Below are positions 1 through 8,385 of a DNA stretch of 64,000 bases, piece by piece. The position numbers and the translations under genes were made by a program. Below the pieces are notes generated by a model that was given only the letters and a program-made list of their open reading frames with translations, was not told where the DNA came from and made no database searches. The first letter of the stretch is position 1. Every line of letters starts with the position of its first letter. Origin of the DNA: Bradyrhizobium sp. AUGA SZCCT0283 (GTDB lineage: Bacteria > Pseudomonadota > Alphaproteobacteria > Rhizobiales > Xanthobacteraceae); the NCBI RefSeq assembly GCF_018130385.1, contig NZ_JAFCLU010000006.1, forward strand, positions 62,001 to 126,000. Reading direction: 5' to 3'.

Positions 1-627
1 TTGTTCATGCTGTCATTCCTGGTCGACGACTTCCTCGCCGAGAATGAATTCTATGGCGCGAAAAGCGTGATGCTCTCCTCTGCCTCGAGCAAGACGGCCT
101 ATGGGCTCGCCCATCTCGTGCATGCGCGGCGCATCAAGGTGATAGGCCTGACGTCGGCCGGAAATGCCGACTTCGTCAAATCGCTGGGCTGCTACGACGA
201 GGTCGTGACCTATGACAACGTTAGCTCGCTGCCGACGAGGTCGGCGGTCGCGTATGTCGATATGGCGGGCAACAGCCCGTTACGTGCGACGCTGCACCGG
301 CACTTCGGCGAGCAAATGAAGTACAGCGGAATCATTGGGCTCACCCATCGCAAGTCATCGCCGGATGAACCGGAGCAGCTCCTGCCGGGCGCCAAGCCCA
401 AGTTTTTCTTCGCGCCGGACCATATCCGCAAGCGCGCCAAGGAATGGGGACCGGGCGGCGTCGACTTGCGGTTTGGCGCGGCGTGGTCCACCTTCGTCCC
501 GAATCTGGACCGATGGATGGACGTGCGCGAAGGCCATGGGCCTGCGGCAGTTCAACGCGGCTATCTCGACACCCTCAACGGCCGCGTCCCGCCGGATCAG
601 GGGTTGATCCTGTCGCTATCGGAATAA
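1..627 (+). CDS. DUF2855 family protein, 5'-truncated by the window edge
   Basis: The frame is open from base 1 and stops with TAA at 625-627. The visible 208 residues look like the C-terminal part of a DUF2855 protein, a family of about 360 residues related to the MDR/quinone-reductase Rossmann fold. A nucleotide-binding-like segment (KSVMLSSASSKTAYGLAHL, about residues 20-38) is followed by a second beta-strand (KVIGLTSAGN). No catalytic function is established for the family. The TTG at base 1 should not be read as the start; the gene begins upstream of the window. The next gene starts 98 bases downstream on the same strand. Confidence 0.75.
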   Translation: MFMLSFLVDDFLAENEFYGAKSVMLSSASSKTAYGLAHLVHARRIKVIGLTSAGNADFVKSLGCYDEVVTYDNVSSLPTRSAVAYVDMAGNSPLRATLHRHFGEQMKYSGIIGLTHRKSSPDEPEQLLPGAKPKFFFAPDHIRKRAKEWGPGGVDLRFGAAWSTFVPNLDRWMDVREGHGPAAVQRGYLDTLNGRVPPDQGLILSLSE

Positions 628-724
628 CCGATATCTCCTCACGCCCGTTCTGCGCCGTCCCGAATAGGTATAGGCTCCTTAGACAGGGAAACGCCGCGGA
701 GACGGCACGTGATGGGAAACGCCC

Positions 725-2482
725 ATGCTCGACAGGACGGACGACAGTTCGGTAGCCGCCGACACTTGGCTTGCGCAGTTCGAGGAAGCGCTCGGAAACG
801 CCGATGAAGCCCTGCTGAAGTCACTGTTCCACCCCGACAGCTACTGGCGCGACGTGCTGGCGTTGAGCTGGAACATCCAGACGGTGAACGGCAGAGACGC
901 GATCCTGAAGGCGCTGCCGCCGCTGGCCCGCAACATGGCGCCGAGCGGCTTTGCCATCGCCCCCGATCGCGCCGCGCCGCGCAGGGTGATGCGCGCCGGC
1001 ACCAACGCCATCGAGGCCATCTTCAAGTTCGAGACCGAGGTCGGGCGCGGCAACGGTATCATCCGCCTGATCCCCGATGCGGACGACGGCAATCGCCTGA
1101 AGGCCTGGACGCTCTTGACCGAGCTTGGCGAGCTGAAGGGTTTTGAGGAACAGCTCGGTGTCAACCGGCCACGCGGCAATGCCTATTCGCGCGATTTTCG
1201 CGGGCCGAACTGGCTCGACCTGCGCAACGCCTCGGCCGGCTATGCCGACCGCGATCCGACCGTCCTCGTCATCGGCGGCGGCCAATCCGGCCTCTCCATC
1301 GCCGCGCGGCTGAAGCAGTTGAACGTCGATACGCTGATCGTCGATCGCGAGCAGCGTATCGGCGACAACTGGCGCAAGCGCTACCATGCGTTGACGCTGC
1401 ACAATCAGGTGCAGGTCAACCATTTGCCCTATCTGCATTTCCCGCCGAACTGGCCGACCTACATTCCAAAGGACAAGCTCGCCAACTGGTTCGAAGCCTA
1501 TGTCGAGGCCATGGAGCTGAATTTCTGGACCGAGACCGAGTTCGAAGGCGGCAGTTATGACGAGGAGGAAGGCCGCTGGACGGTGACGCTGCGCCGCGCC
1601 GGCGCCAGGCGCACCATGCATCCGCGCCATGTCGTGCTGGCGACCGGCGTCAGCGGCATTCCAAGCGTTCCTGAGATTGCGGGGCTGAAGGATTTCGCCG
1701 GCAAGGTGATGCATTCCAGCCAGTATGACGACGGCGAGAACTGGAAGGGCAAGCGCGCCATCGTGATCGGCACCGGCAATAGCGGCCACGACATCGCGCA
1801 GGACCTGCATTCGAGCGGCGCTCAGGTCACGCTGTTCCAGCGCTCGTCGACGCTGGTGGTCAGCATCGAGCCATCGGCGCAACTGGTCTACGCGCCCTAC
1901 AATGAGGGCACGTTGGAGGATAACGATTTGATCGCGACCTCGATGCCGCTCAAGCTGGCGCGCAAGAGCCACGCGTTGACGGCGGAAAAATCCAAAGCGC
2001 TCGACCAGGAATTGCTCGACGGCCTGGAGCGCGTCGGCTTCAAGCTCGATTTCGGCGAAGACAATACCGGCTGGCAGTTCAAATATCTCACCCGCGGCGG
2101 CGGCTATTATTTCAACGTCGGCTGCTCCGATCTGATCGTCAAAGGCGATATCGCGCTGAAGCAATTCGCCGATCTCGACACGTTCACGGCCGACGGGGCG
2201 AGGATGAAATGCGGCGAGACCATTGCCGCCGACCTCGTGGTGCTGGCCACCGGCTACAAGCGCCAGGAAGAACTGGTGCGCAAGCTGTTCGGCGAGACAG
2301 TGCAGAAACGTGTCGGCACGATATGGGGATTCGGCGACGAGCAGGAACTACGCAACATGTACACCCGCACCGGCCAGCCCGGCCTCTGGCTGATCGCCGG
2401 CGGCCTCGCGCAATGCCGCATCGGTTCAAAACACTTGGCGCTGCAGATCAAGGCGATCGAGGAGCGCTTGCTGCCGCGCTGA
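725..2482 (+). CDS. NTF2-like / flavin-containing monooxygenase fusion protein
   Basis: Predicted FAD- and NADPH-dependent monooxygenase of 585 residues, soluble. Residues about 10-135 resemble an NTF2/SnoaL-like domain (FHPDSYWRDVLALSW, then VNGRDAI). The rest is a group-B FMO. It has a first dinucleotide fold VLVIGGGQSGLS near 177-188, the FMO signature form FAGKVMHSSQY, a second fold AIVIGTGNSGHD near 346, and the C-terminal ATGY motif. The catalytic part belongs to the bacterial branch near plant YUCCA-type enzymes, but the substrate cannot be read from sequence. The ATG at 725 is chosen because the NTF2 domain begins right after it; the Shine-Dalgarno is weak. It stands alone, convergent with the next gene. 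Confidence 0.85.
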   Translation: MLDRTDDSSVAADTWLAQFEEALGNADEALLKSLFHPDSYWRDVLALSWNIQTVNGRDAILKALPPLARNMAPSGFAIAPDRAAPRRVMRAGTNAIEAIFKFETEVGRGNGIIRLIPDADDGNRLKAWTLLTELGELKGFEEQLGVNRPRGNAYSRDFRGPNWLDLRNASAGYADRDPTVLVIGGGQSGLSIAARLKQLNVDTLIVDREQRIGDNWRKRYHALTLHNQVQVNHLPYLHFPPNWPTYIPKDKLANWFEAYVEAMELNFWTETEFEGGSYDEEEGRWTVTLRRAGARRTMHPRHVVLATGVSGIPSVPEIAGLKDFAGKVMHSSQYDDGENWKGKRAIVIGTGNSGHDIAQDLHSSGAQVTLFQRSSTLVVSIEPSAQLVYAPYNEGTLEDNDLIATSMPLKLARKSHALTAEKSKALDQELLDGLERVGFKLDFGEDNTGWQFKYLTRGGGYYFNVGCSDLIVKGDIALKQFADLDTFTADGARMKCGETIAADLVVLATGYKRQEELVRKLFGETVQKRVGTIWGFGDEQELRNMYTRTGQPGLWLIAGGLAQCRIGSKHLALQIKAIEERLLPR

Positions 2483-2546
2483 CGCCAGCGTCATCGGCGC
2501 TTTCATCAGGATGGGTTCCTCTTCGACCTGGCCTTGCGGGCGCAGG

Positions 2547-3071
2547 CTATTGCGGCCGTTCCAGCAGACGTCGTTGGATCAACCAGCGCGCCCCACGGCT
2601 CCATGCTACATTGGCGCCCATGCGCAGGTCGGTCTGCTGGACGTCGACCAGCCCGCCGGATCGGGCATCGCGAATTTTATAGGTCACTGCGTATTCCGTT
2701 CGCGTGATCCGCGTGACGATCCCGATCATGGACTGATCTGCGGCAAGCCCGGCGGCGATCCCGGCTTCGCAGCCTTCGCAGTCGCGCAATTGTCCCGCCT
2801 TGGCAATTTGCTCGTTTGCGGTGCCAGTGTCGACCAATTGGTAGCGTCCGGATTCCGCGATCAGCCGTCGAGCTTCTTCCGTCGAATGCCGCAATTGCTC
2901 GCGGTCGATGTCGTCGGCGGGGACGTAGGGAGCCGCAGCGCTGAAATCCACCAGTTCGAACGGAAAGACCGCAATTTTGACCGGAGACGGCGGGACGGCT
3001 TCGGCGGCACCGGCAACAGCGCTGCTGGCAAGGAGCATGGCCGGAGCGAGGATAAACGTAATGCTGCGCAT
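2547..3071 (-). CDS. Exported DUF3280/DUF2380-like lipoprotein-free periplasmic protein
   Basis: 174 residues beginning with a signal peptide (MRSITFILAPAMLLASSAVAGAAEA), so the mature protein is probably periplasmic. The body (KIAVFPFELVDFS, then a region on 'QLVDTG' and a CEGC pair) resembles the DUF3280/DUF2380 family, whose role is unknown; the fold is reminiscent of TolB/CsgG N-terminal domains. The start at 3071 is preferred over the longer frame start at 3125 because GGAGG sits nine to ten bases upstream and the signal peptide then begins at residue 1. The paired cysteines CEGC may form a disulphide. Function not known. Confidence 0.7.
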   Translation of the reverse strand: MRSITFILAPAMLLASSAVAGAAEAVPPSPVKIAVFPFELVDFSAAAPYVPADDIDREQLRHSTEEARRLIAESGRYQLVDTGTANEQIAKAGQLRDCEGCEAGIAAGLAADQSMIGIVTRITRTEYAVTYKIRDARSGGLVDVQQTDLRMGANVAWSRGARWLIQRRLLERPQ

Positions 3072-3285
3072 TGATCCGTACCTCCGCGAGACGGTGTGGG
3101 CTCGAGCGGTAGCGTCCGAGTTCATCTTCGATCGGGGCGGGCATTCCGCCCGCTCGAGTCTACCAAGTACCTAGGTCACGGCGGCTGATCCGCAATGGGT
3201 CATGGCGGCCCTGCGCAAAATCCGCTCGCGATCCGAAGCGGCCTCTGCGACACTTGGCTAAAGACGTCACATCAGGGGGAAACAC

Positions 3286-4254
3286 ATGCCGGCGATTCTC
3301 GGCTCGGGCGAGCATCGTTACCGAGTCGTCGAAAATTGGGCGAAGCTGCCGGACGGGTGGAGTTTAACCGATGCCGCTTCGGTCGCGGTCGACAGCAAGG
3401 ACCGCATCTATGTCTTCAACCGCGGCGACCATCCGATGGTGGTGCTGGATCGCGAGGGCAATTTCATCACCAGCTGGGGCGAAGGCCTGTTCAACCGCGC
3501 CCACGGCCTGCATATCGACGCCGACGACAATCTGTACTGTACCGATGACGGCGACCATACCGTGCGCAAGTGTACGACCGACGGCAAGGTGCTGCTGACG
3601 ATCGGCATCCCGAACAAGCCCGCACCGTTCATGAGCGGCGAGCCGTTCCACCGCTGCACGCATACCGCGCTGTCGCCGAAGGGCGAGATCTATGTTTCCG
3701 ACGGCTACGGCAATGCCTGTGTCCACAAATACTCGCCGGACGGAAAATTGCTGAAAACCTGGGGCGAGCCCGGCACCGATCCCGGCCAGTTCAACATCGT
3801 CCACAACATCGCCACCGATGCCGACGGCTGGGTCTATGTCGCCGACCGCGAAAACCACCGCGTGCAGGTGTTCGACGGCAACGGCAAGTACGAGACGCAG
3901 TGGAACTTTCTGCACCGGCCCTGCGCGCTGTGTTGCTGCGGCGGCAAGCAGCCGACCTTCATTGTCGGCGAGCTCGGCCCCGGCATGGCGGTCAACCGCA
4001 AGGTGCCCAATCTCGGCCCGCGGCTTTCGATCGTCGATTCAAAAGGCAAACGGATCGCCCGCCTTGGCGGCGAGAACGGTCCGGGGCTGGAGGCCGGCAA
4101 ATTCCTCGCGCCGCACGGCATCGCGATGGACTCGAAGGGCGACATCTATATCGGCGAAGTCGGCGTCACCGACTGGAAGACCAGCTTTCCGGACACCCCG
4201 ATGCCGCCGGAGGTTCGGGTGAGCCGCTGCCTGCAGAAGCTGGAGAAGATTTAG
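3286..4254 (+). CDS. NHL-repeat six-bladed beta-propeller protein
   Basis: 322 residues made of repeated NHL blades, for example SVAVDSKDRIYVFNRGDHPM, GLHIDADDNLYCTDDGDHTV, and NIATDADGWVYVADRENHRV. The blade pattern resembles peptidyl-alpha-hydroxyglycine alpha-amidating lyase, and many bacterial relatives are annotated that way. No signal peptide is visible, so it is probably cytoplasmic. A C-rich stretch (ALCCCGG) lies between blades around residue 210. The ATG at 3286 follows a purine-rich ribosome binding site (AGGGGGAAACAC). Enzymatic activity should not be assumed; a scaffold or substrate-binding role is equally possible. Confidence 0.75.
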   Translation: MPAILGSGEHRYRVVENWAKLPDGWSLTDAASVAVDSKDRIYVFNRGDHPMVVLDREGNFITSWGEGLFNRAHGLHIDADDNLYCTDDGDHTVRKCTTDGKVLLTIGIPNKPAPFMSGEPFHRCTHTALSPKGEIYVSDGYGNACVHKYSPDGKLLKTWGEPGTDPGQFNIVHNIATDADGWVYVADRENHRVQVFDGNGKYETQWNFLHRPCALCCCGGKQPTFIVGELGPGMAVNRKVPNLGPRLSIVDSKGKRIARLGGENGPGLEAGKFLAPHGIAMDSKGDIYIGEVGVTDWKTSFPDTPMPPEVRVSRCLQKLEKI

Positions 4255-4305
4255 CATAGGAACCTCAGAGGACCGAGAGCGGCGAAGCCATCCAGACCGC
4301 CGCTT

Positions 4306-6129
4306 TCAAAGCTCGCCGATCGCCTCCCGCCTGCGCTTGTCGGATTCTTCCGCGTAGCGCCGCATGGCATGGGCCTCGGTGAGAATCCCGACCGGCCGGC
4401 GTTCGCCGTCGGCTTCGACCACCGCCAGCGATTCCGCTTCAGCGGCGTCAAAGACGGCGATGGCTTCCTGAATGTTCATGACCGGATGCAGCACGACCTC
4501 CCGATGATGCAGGATGCCGATAAGGCCGCGCGCGGCATCGATATCCGGTGCGTGCGCTTCGGCGACCAGCGCCAACCCGACATAGCGCCCGGTGGCGTCG
4601 ACCGCGACGACTTGCGTTTTCGATCCCAGCGGAAATTTCACCCGGAAGTCCTCGATCCCGATACCGGCGTCGACCGTGGCGACATCCGGCCGCATCAGGC
4701 GCCGCACCGTGAGATCGCGGATCCAGCCGACATCGGCGGCGCTGCGGATGGTCTCGCCGCGCAGATGCAGGCGCCAGGTCGCAAAGGAGTAGCCGAACAA
4801 TTCGCGGGTGATCTGGGTGGAGATGATGACCGCGGCCAGCACGACCGTGGTGAGCCAAAGATTGCCGGTCGATTCCAGTGCGATGAACGACATCGTCAGC
4901 GGGCCGCCGATCACGGACGCCGACAGCGCGCTCATCCCGATCACGGCATAGACATTGGGATCCAGCGCAAGACCCGGCCAGACCCAATCGACGCCGGCGG
5001 CGTACAGGCGGCCGCCGAGCGCCCCCATCAACAGCGTGGCGAAGAACAATCCACCGCGAAAGCCGGAGCCGAGCGAGATAATCGAAGCCAGCGCCTTCAG
5101 GACGAAAACGCCGGCGATGATCTGCAACGGCAGCGAGACGAGGCCGGAAAAATGCAGTGCGCCATGCCCCGACGACATTACCTGCGGCGTCAGCAGCGCG
5201 AGCAGACCGACCCCGAGGCCGCCGAGCGCCGGACGCAGCGGCGGCCAGAGACGGGTTTTCGCAAGCCCCATCTCGCATAACGCCACGCCGCGCATTATGA
5301 GGATACCGAACAACGCCGCCAGAACGCCGAGCAGCGCGGCAACCGCAAGATCGCGCCCGACCACGTTGCCGACCGGACCGACGCTGATGCCGAGCGACAG
5401 CGCTTCAAATCCATGGGTGACAAAATAGCCCGCCACCGCGGCGACGCCGACCGGCGTCAGGCCGGCCGACGTATAGCCCCCGATCACAAGTTCGAAAGCA
5501 TAGAAGGCGCCGGCGAGCGGAGCGCCGAACGCGCCCGAGATCGCAGCCGCCGCTCCGCAGCCGACCATGATGCGCTGGTCCGCGCGACGCAGGTGAAATC
5601 CACGGCCGAGCGAAGCGGCAAGGCCGCTCGCAAGCTGGGTGTATCCCGCTTCAAGGCCGACCGACGCCCCGACCCCGCTGGACCAGGTGGTCTGCAATGC
5701 CACGATGACGCTGCCGCGAAACGACATCCGCCCGCCGTGGAGGGCGTTGGCCTCGATCGGATCGATCTCGCGCGCGGGCCGCCAGCGCAGCAGCAGCAGG
5801 AGGGCCACCCCCAGCAGCAAGCCGCCGAGACTTGGAACCAGCACGGCTCGCAGCGTCTCGATGCTCGGCTGGCTGGAAAGCCGCTCCGTCATGCTGATAT
5901 TGAACAGCAGCGCGTGCAGGGCGGCCACCGCCACGCTCATCGCCAGCACCACTAGCCCGCCAATGGTTCCGATCATCGCCGCCAGGACCACCAGGCTGGT
6001 TTCATGGGCGCGAACGAACGCCCGCAACCGGCGCGGCGCCTCAAGATAACGTGAAGGGGTGGCCATTCCTGGGGTCCGCCAGCCGCTGAACAATGCCTGT
6101 CGGTCCGGTTTAGCGGTCTTCACGGCCAT
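4306..6129 (-). CDS. ClC-family chloride channel/antiporter with C-terminal CBS pair
   Basis: Integral membrane anion channel or H+/Cl- exchanger of about 607 residues. About ten hydrophobic segments span residues 40-440. The second ClC selectivity motif reads GLEAGYTQ rather than GREGP, keeping the gating glutamate, and the third reads GFRGGLFFAT. Two CBS domains follow (LTVRRLMRPDVATV and HHREVVLHPVMNIQEAI), which in this family bind adenine nucleotides and tune gating. The start is uncertain: ATG codons at 6222, 6129 and 6066 are all in frame and none has a strong Shine-Dalgarno. 6129 is used because it gives a short N-terminal tail before the first helix. Divergent from the HNH gene. Confidence 0.85.
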   Translation of the reverse strand: MAVKTAKPDRQALFSGWRTPGMATPSRYLEAPRRLRAFVRAHETSLVVLAAMIGTIGGLVVLAMSVAVAALHALLFNISMTERLSSQPSIETLRAVLVPSLGGLLLGVALLLLLRWRPAREIDPIEANALHGGRMSFRGSVIVALQTTWSSGVGASVGLEAGYTQLASGLAASLGRGFHLRRADQRIMVGCGAAAAISGAFGAPLAGAFYAFELVIGGYTSAGLTPVGVAAVAGYFVTHGFEALSLGISVGPVGNVVGRDLAVAALLGVLAALFGILIMRGVALCEMGLAKTRLWPPLRPALGGLGVGLLALLTPQVMSSGHGALHFSGLVSLPLQIIAGVFVLKALASIISLGSGFRGGLFFATLLMGALGGRLYAAGVDWVWPGLALDPNVYAVIGMSALSASVIGGPLTMSFIALESTGNLWLTTVVLAAVIISTQITRELFGYSFATWRLHLRGETIRSAADVGWIRDLTVRRLMRPDVATVDAGIGIEDFRVKFPLGSKTQVVAVDATGRYVGLALVAEAHAPDIDAARGLIGILHHREVVLHPVMNIQEAIAVFDAAEAESLAVVEADGERRPVGILTEAHAMRRYAEESDKRRREAIGEL

Positions 6130-6259
6130 GTTGCAAATCCGGGCGGAACGGTGGCAGCGGCGGATAAGCCCCGGAACGCTCTTCACAATCCCGTCACGCT
6201 GCCTGTAGTATGCAAGGCGCATGCTGCTTCGCAGCTAACATGGGGGTCAGGAGCGTTAC

Positions 6260-6817
6260 TTGAACGCACATGTCTCGCAAGGCGGTTGGCCGGTATTGGT
6301 GCTGAACGCGGATTTCCGGCCGCTGAGTTACTACCCGCTGTCTCTCTGGTCGTGGCAGGACGCGATCAAGGCGGTGTTTCTCGATCGCGTCAACATCGTT
6401 GAGCATTACGATCGCGCGGTGCACAGCCCGAGCTTCGAGATCCAGCTTCCGAGCGTGGTGTCGCTGAAGTCGTTCGTCAAACCGACCACGCATCCCGCCT
6501 TCACCCGGTTCAACGTCTTCCTGCGCGACCGCTTCGTCTGCCAGTACTGCCACGCGCATGACGACCTCACCTTCGATCACATCATCCCGCGCAGCAAGGG
6601 CGGCCAGACCACCTGGGAAAACGTGGTCGCCGCCTGCTCGCCGTGCAATCTGCGCAAGGGCAATCTGACGCCGCAGCAGGCGCGGATGTTTCCGCGGCAA
6701 GCGCCATTCGCGCCAACGGTGCATCAATTGCATCGCAACGGGCGATTGTTTCCGCCGAACTATCTGCACGATAGCTGGCTGGATTATCTTTATTGGGACA
6801 CCGAGCTGGATCCGTAA
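6260..6817 (+). CDS. HNH endonuclease family protein
   Basis: 185 residues with the HNH zinc-finger fold. A CQYC pair near residue 95 is followed by LTFDHIIPRSKGG (first His of the motif), then W-E-N and the second pair CSPCNLRKG. The N-terminal part WPVLVLNADFRPLSYYPLS is typical of a conserved alphaproteobacterial single-copy HNH protein of unknown physiological role. The start is TTG at 6260, supported by AGGAG eight bases upstream; no better in-frame ATG keeps the conserved N-terminus. It has no toxin, phage or restriction neighbours, so a housekeeping DNA-repair-type role is more likely than mobility. Confidence 0.88.
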   Translation: MNAHVSQGGWPVLVLNADFRPLSYYPLSLWSWQDAIKAVFLDRVNIVEHYDRAVHSPSFEIQLPSVVSLKSFVKPTTHPAFTRFNVFLRDRFVCQYCHAHDDLTFDHIIPRSKGGQTTWENVVAACSPCNLRKGNLTPQQARMFPRQAPFAPTVHQLHRNGRLFPPNYLHDSWLDYLYWDTELDP

Positions 6818-6910
6818 GACGATTATCGCGGATCGCCCGACAGCAACCGCCGTCCGATGGGTTCTCCCGAAACCAACGCTTCCCATTTGTTCTCGCATTG
6901 ACGAGCGACC

Positions 6911-8182
6911 ATGCAAGACGCGAGAACCGATGCAGACGGTCAGAGACTGTTTTCCGAGAATATACGACCTAATCGCCCACAATTGATCAGATCGCTCACG
7001 CTGACGCACGCCGTTCTCTACGGGCTCGGCGTGACGATCGGCGCCGGAATCTATGTGCTCGTGGGAGCGGCCGCCGGACGGAGCGGCATGCACGCGCCGT
7101 TGGCGTTTATTGCCGCCGCGTTCGTCATGGGATTGACCGCGGCGTCGTTTGCCGAGTTGGGCACCCGGATGCCGGTCGCGGCGAGCGAGGCCGCTTACGT
7201 CCAGGCCGCATTCAATAGGAAATGGCTCAGCGGTGCGGTGGGATTGCTCGTCGTCGGCGCTGCCGCCATTTCTGGAGCAACCATAAGTGTTGGGAGCGCC
7301 GGATACCTCGGTGTATTCATTCCGCTTCCAGCGTCCTACATCATCGCCGCCGTCGTGGTGACAATGGGCGCCATTGCGTGCCTCTCCGCCGTGCAGTCGA
7401 TCAGCTTTGCGGGATTGATGACGGTGGTTGAAATTGGCGGGCTGCTGCTCATCGTTGCAGCGAGTCTCTTCGACAGCGGTCCCCTGATCTCGCGATTGCC
7501 GGAACTATGGCCTGCCGTCGACGATCTGACGGCCTGGACCGGCGTCGCGCAAACGACCCTGCTTGCCGTATTTGCGTTCATCGGCTTCGAGCATCTGGTG
7601 AACATTTCCGAGGAAATGAAGAATCCACGGCGCACGTTGCCCTGGGCTCTGTTCATCACGCTCGCGGTCACCGCGGTTCTGTATGCCTCGGTGGCCTGGA
7701 TCGCCGTTACCGCCGTGCCGCCGGCGGAGCTGGCGAGATCGTCGGCCCCTCTTGCGCTGGTCTTTCAGCGCTTGACCGGACTTCCGCTGCACGTGCTGAG
7801 CGCAATCGCAATCGTCGCGACCGTCAACGGAATCATCGTCCATATGATCATGATCGGGCGCGTGCTCTATGGCCTCGCTGGTCAGGGAAATCTTCCATCA
7901 TTCCTCGCGACGGTAAATCGCAGGAGCGGCGCGCCGGTTATCGCGACCGGCTTCGGGATTGCGGCCATCCTGATACTGGCGCTCGGTGTCCCTCTGACGG
8001 GACTGGCCGAATGGACGTCGCGGCTTACGCTCGGAATCTTTGCGTTCGTAAATCTCGCTCTCATCCGGATCAAGGCCACGGAGGCGACGCCCCCGTCGGG
8101 TGTGTTCCTCGTGCCGATGTGGGTTCCGGTGGTGGGATTGGCAACCAGCATCTTGTTGATCCTTGTCGACCTCCACGCATAG
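6911..8182 (+). CDS. APC-superfamily amino acid permease
   Basis: 423-residue membrane transporter with about twelve hydrophobic segments. The APC signature after helix 1 is clear (TIGAGIYVLVG, about residues 40-50), where the unwound helix binds the substrate backbone, and helix 6 carries FIGFEHLVNISEEMKNP, typical of the amino acid/polyamine/cation symporters. The substrate cannot be deduced. The ATG at 6911 lies 93 bases after the HNH gene; the upstream sequence is weak in Shine-Dalgarno character. No linked catabolic gene suggests a substrate; the acyl-CoA synthetase downstream is 200 bases away and probably a separate unit. Confidence 0.88.
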   Translation: MQDARTDADGQRLFSENIRPNRPQLIRSLTLTHAVLYGLGVTIGAGIYVLVGAAAGRSGMHAPLAFIAAAFVMGLTAASFAELGTRMPVAASEAAYVQAAFNRKWLSGAVGLLVVGAAAISGATISVGSAGYLGVFIPLPASYIIAAVVVTMGAIACLSAVQSISFAGLMTVVEIGGLLLIVAASLFDSGPLISRLPELWPAVDDLTAWTGVAQTTLLAVFAFIGFEHLVNISEEMKNPRRTLPWALFITLAVTAVLYASVAWIAVTAVPPAELARSSAPLALVFQRLTGLPLHVLSAIAIVATVNGIIVHMIMIGRVLYGLAGQGNLPSFLATVNRRSGAPVIATGFGIAAILILALGVPLTGLAEWTSRLTLGIFAFVNLALIRIKATEATPPSGVFLVPMWVPVVGLATSILLILVDLHA

Positions 8183-8385
8183 CTGCTGGCGGCATTCAAA
8201 GACCTCCAGCTCATCCACCTGCTGACTGGAATAATCTTCACGCGAGTGGCTATCGTCCGCGCCGCGGGGCGGCATCAGTAGCGCAGGCAAGCTGTCTCTT
8301 CACTCCCCTTCGCAATTCTGTCACGATAGCTTTGAGACACCCGCAGAAACACAAGAGCGGCATCAACGCCCCAACGGAAACGCCC

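Noticed and set aside
821..2164. Open frame of 447 codons opposite the flavin monooxygenase
   Set aside because: Antisense shadow of a GC-rich gene, with Asp/Arg/Ala-rich composition and no domain.
6260..6817. HNH nuclease as a sign of a phage or homing element
   Set aside because: It matches a conserved chromosomal HNH family and has no integrase, repeat or intron context.
7507..8385. Long open frame in front of the acyl-CoA synthetase gene, which would add about 293 residues
   Set aside because: It overlaps the APC permease in another frame, has shadow composition and no homology; the enzyme starts at 8386.
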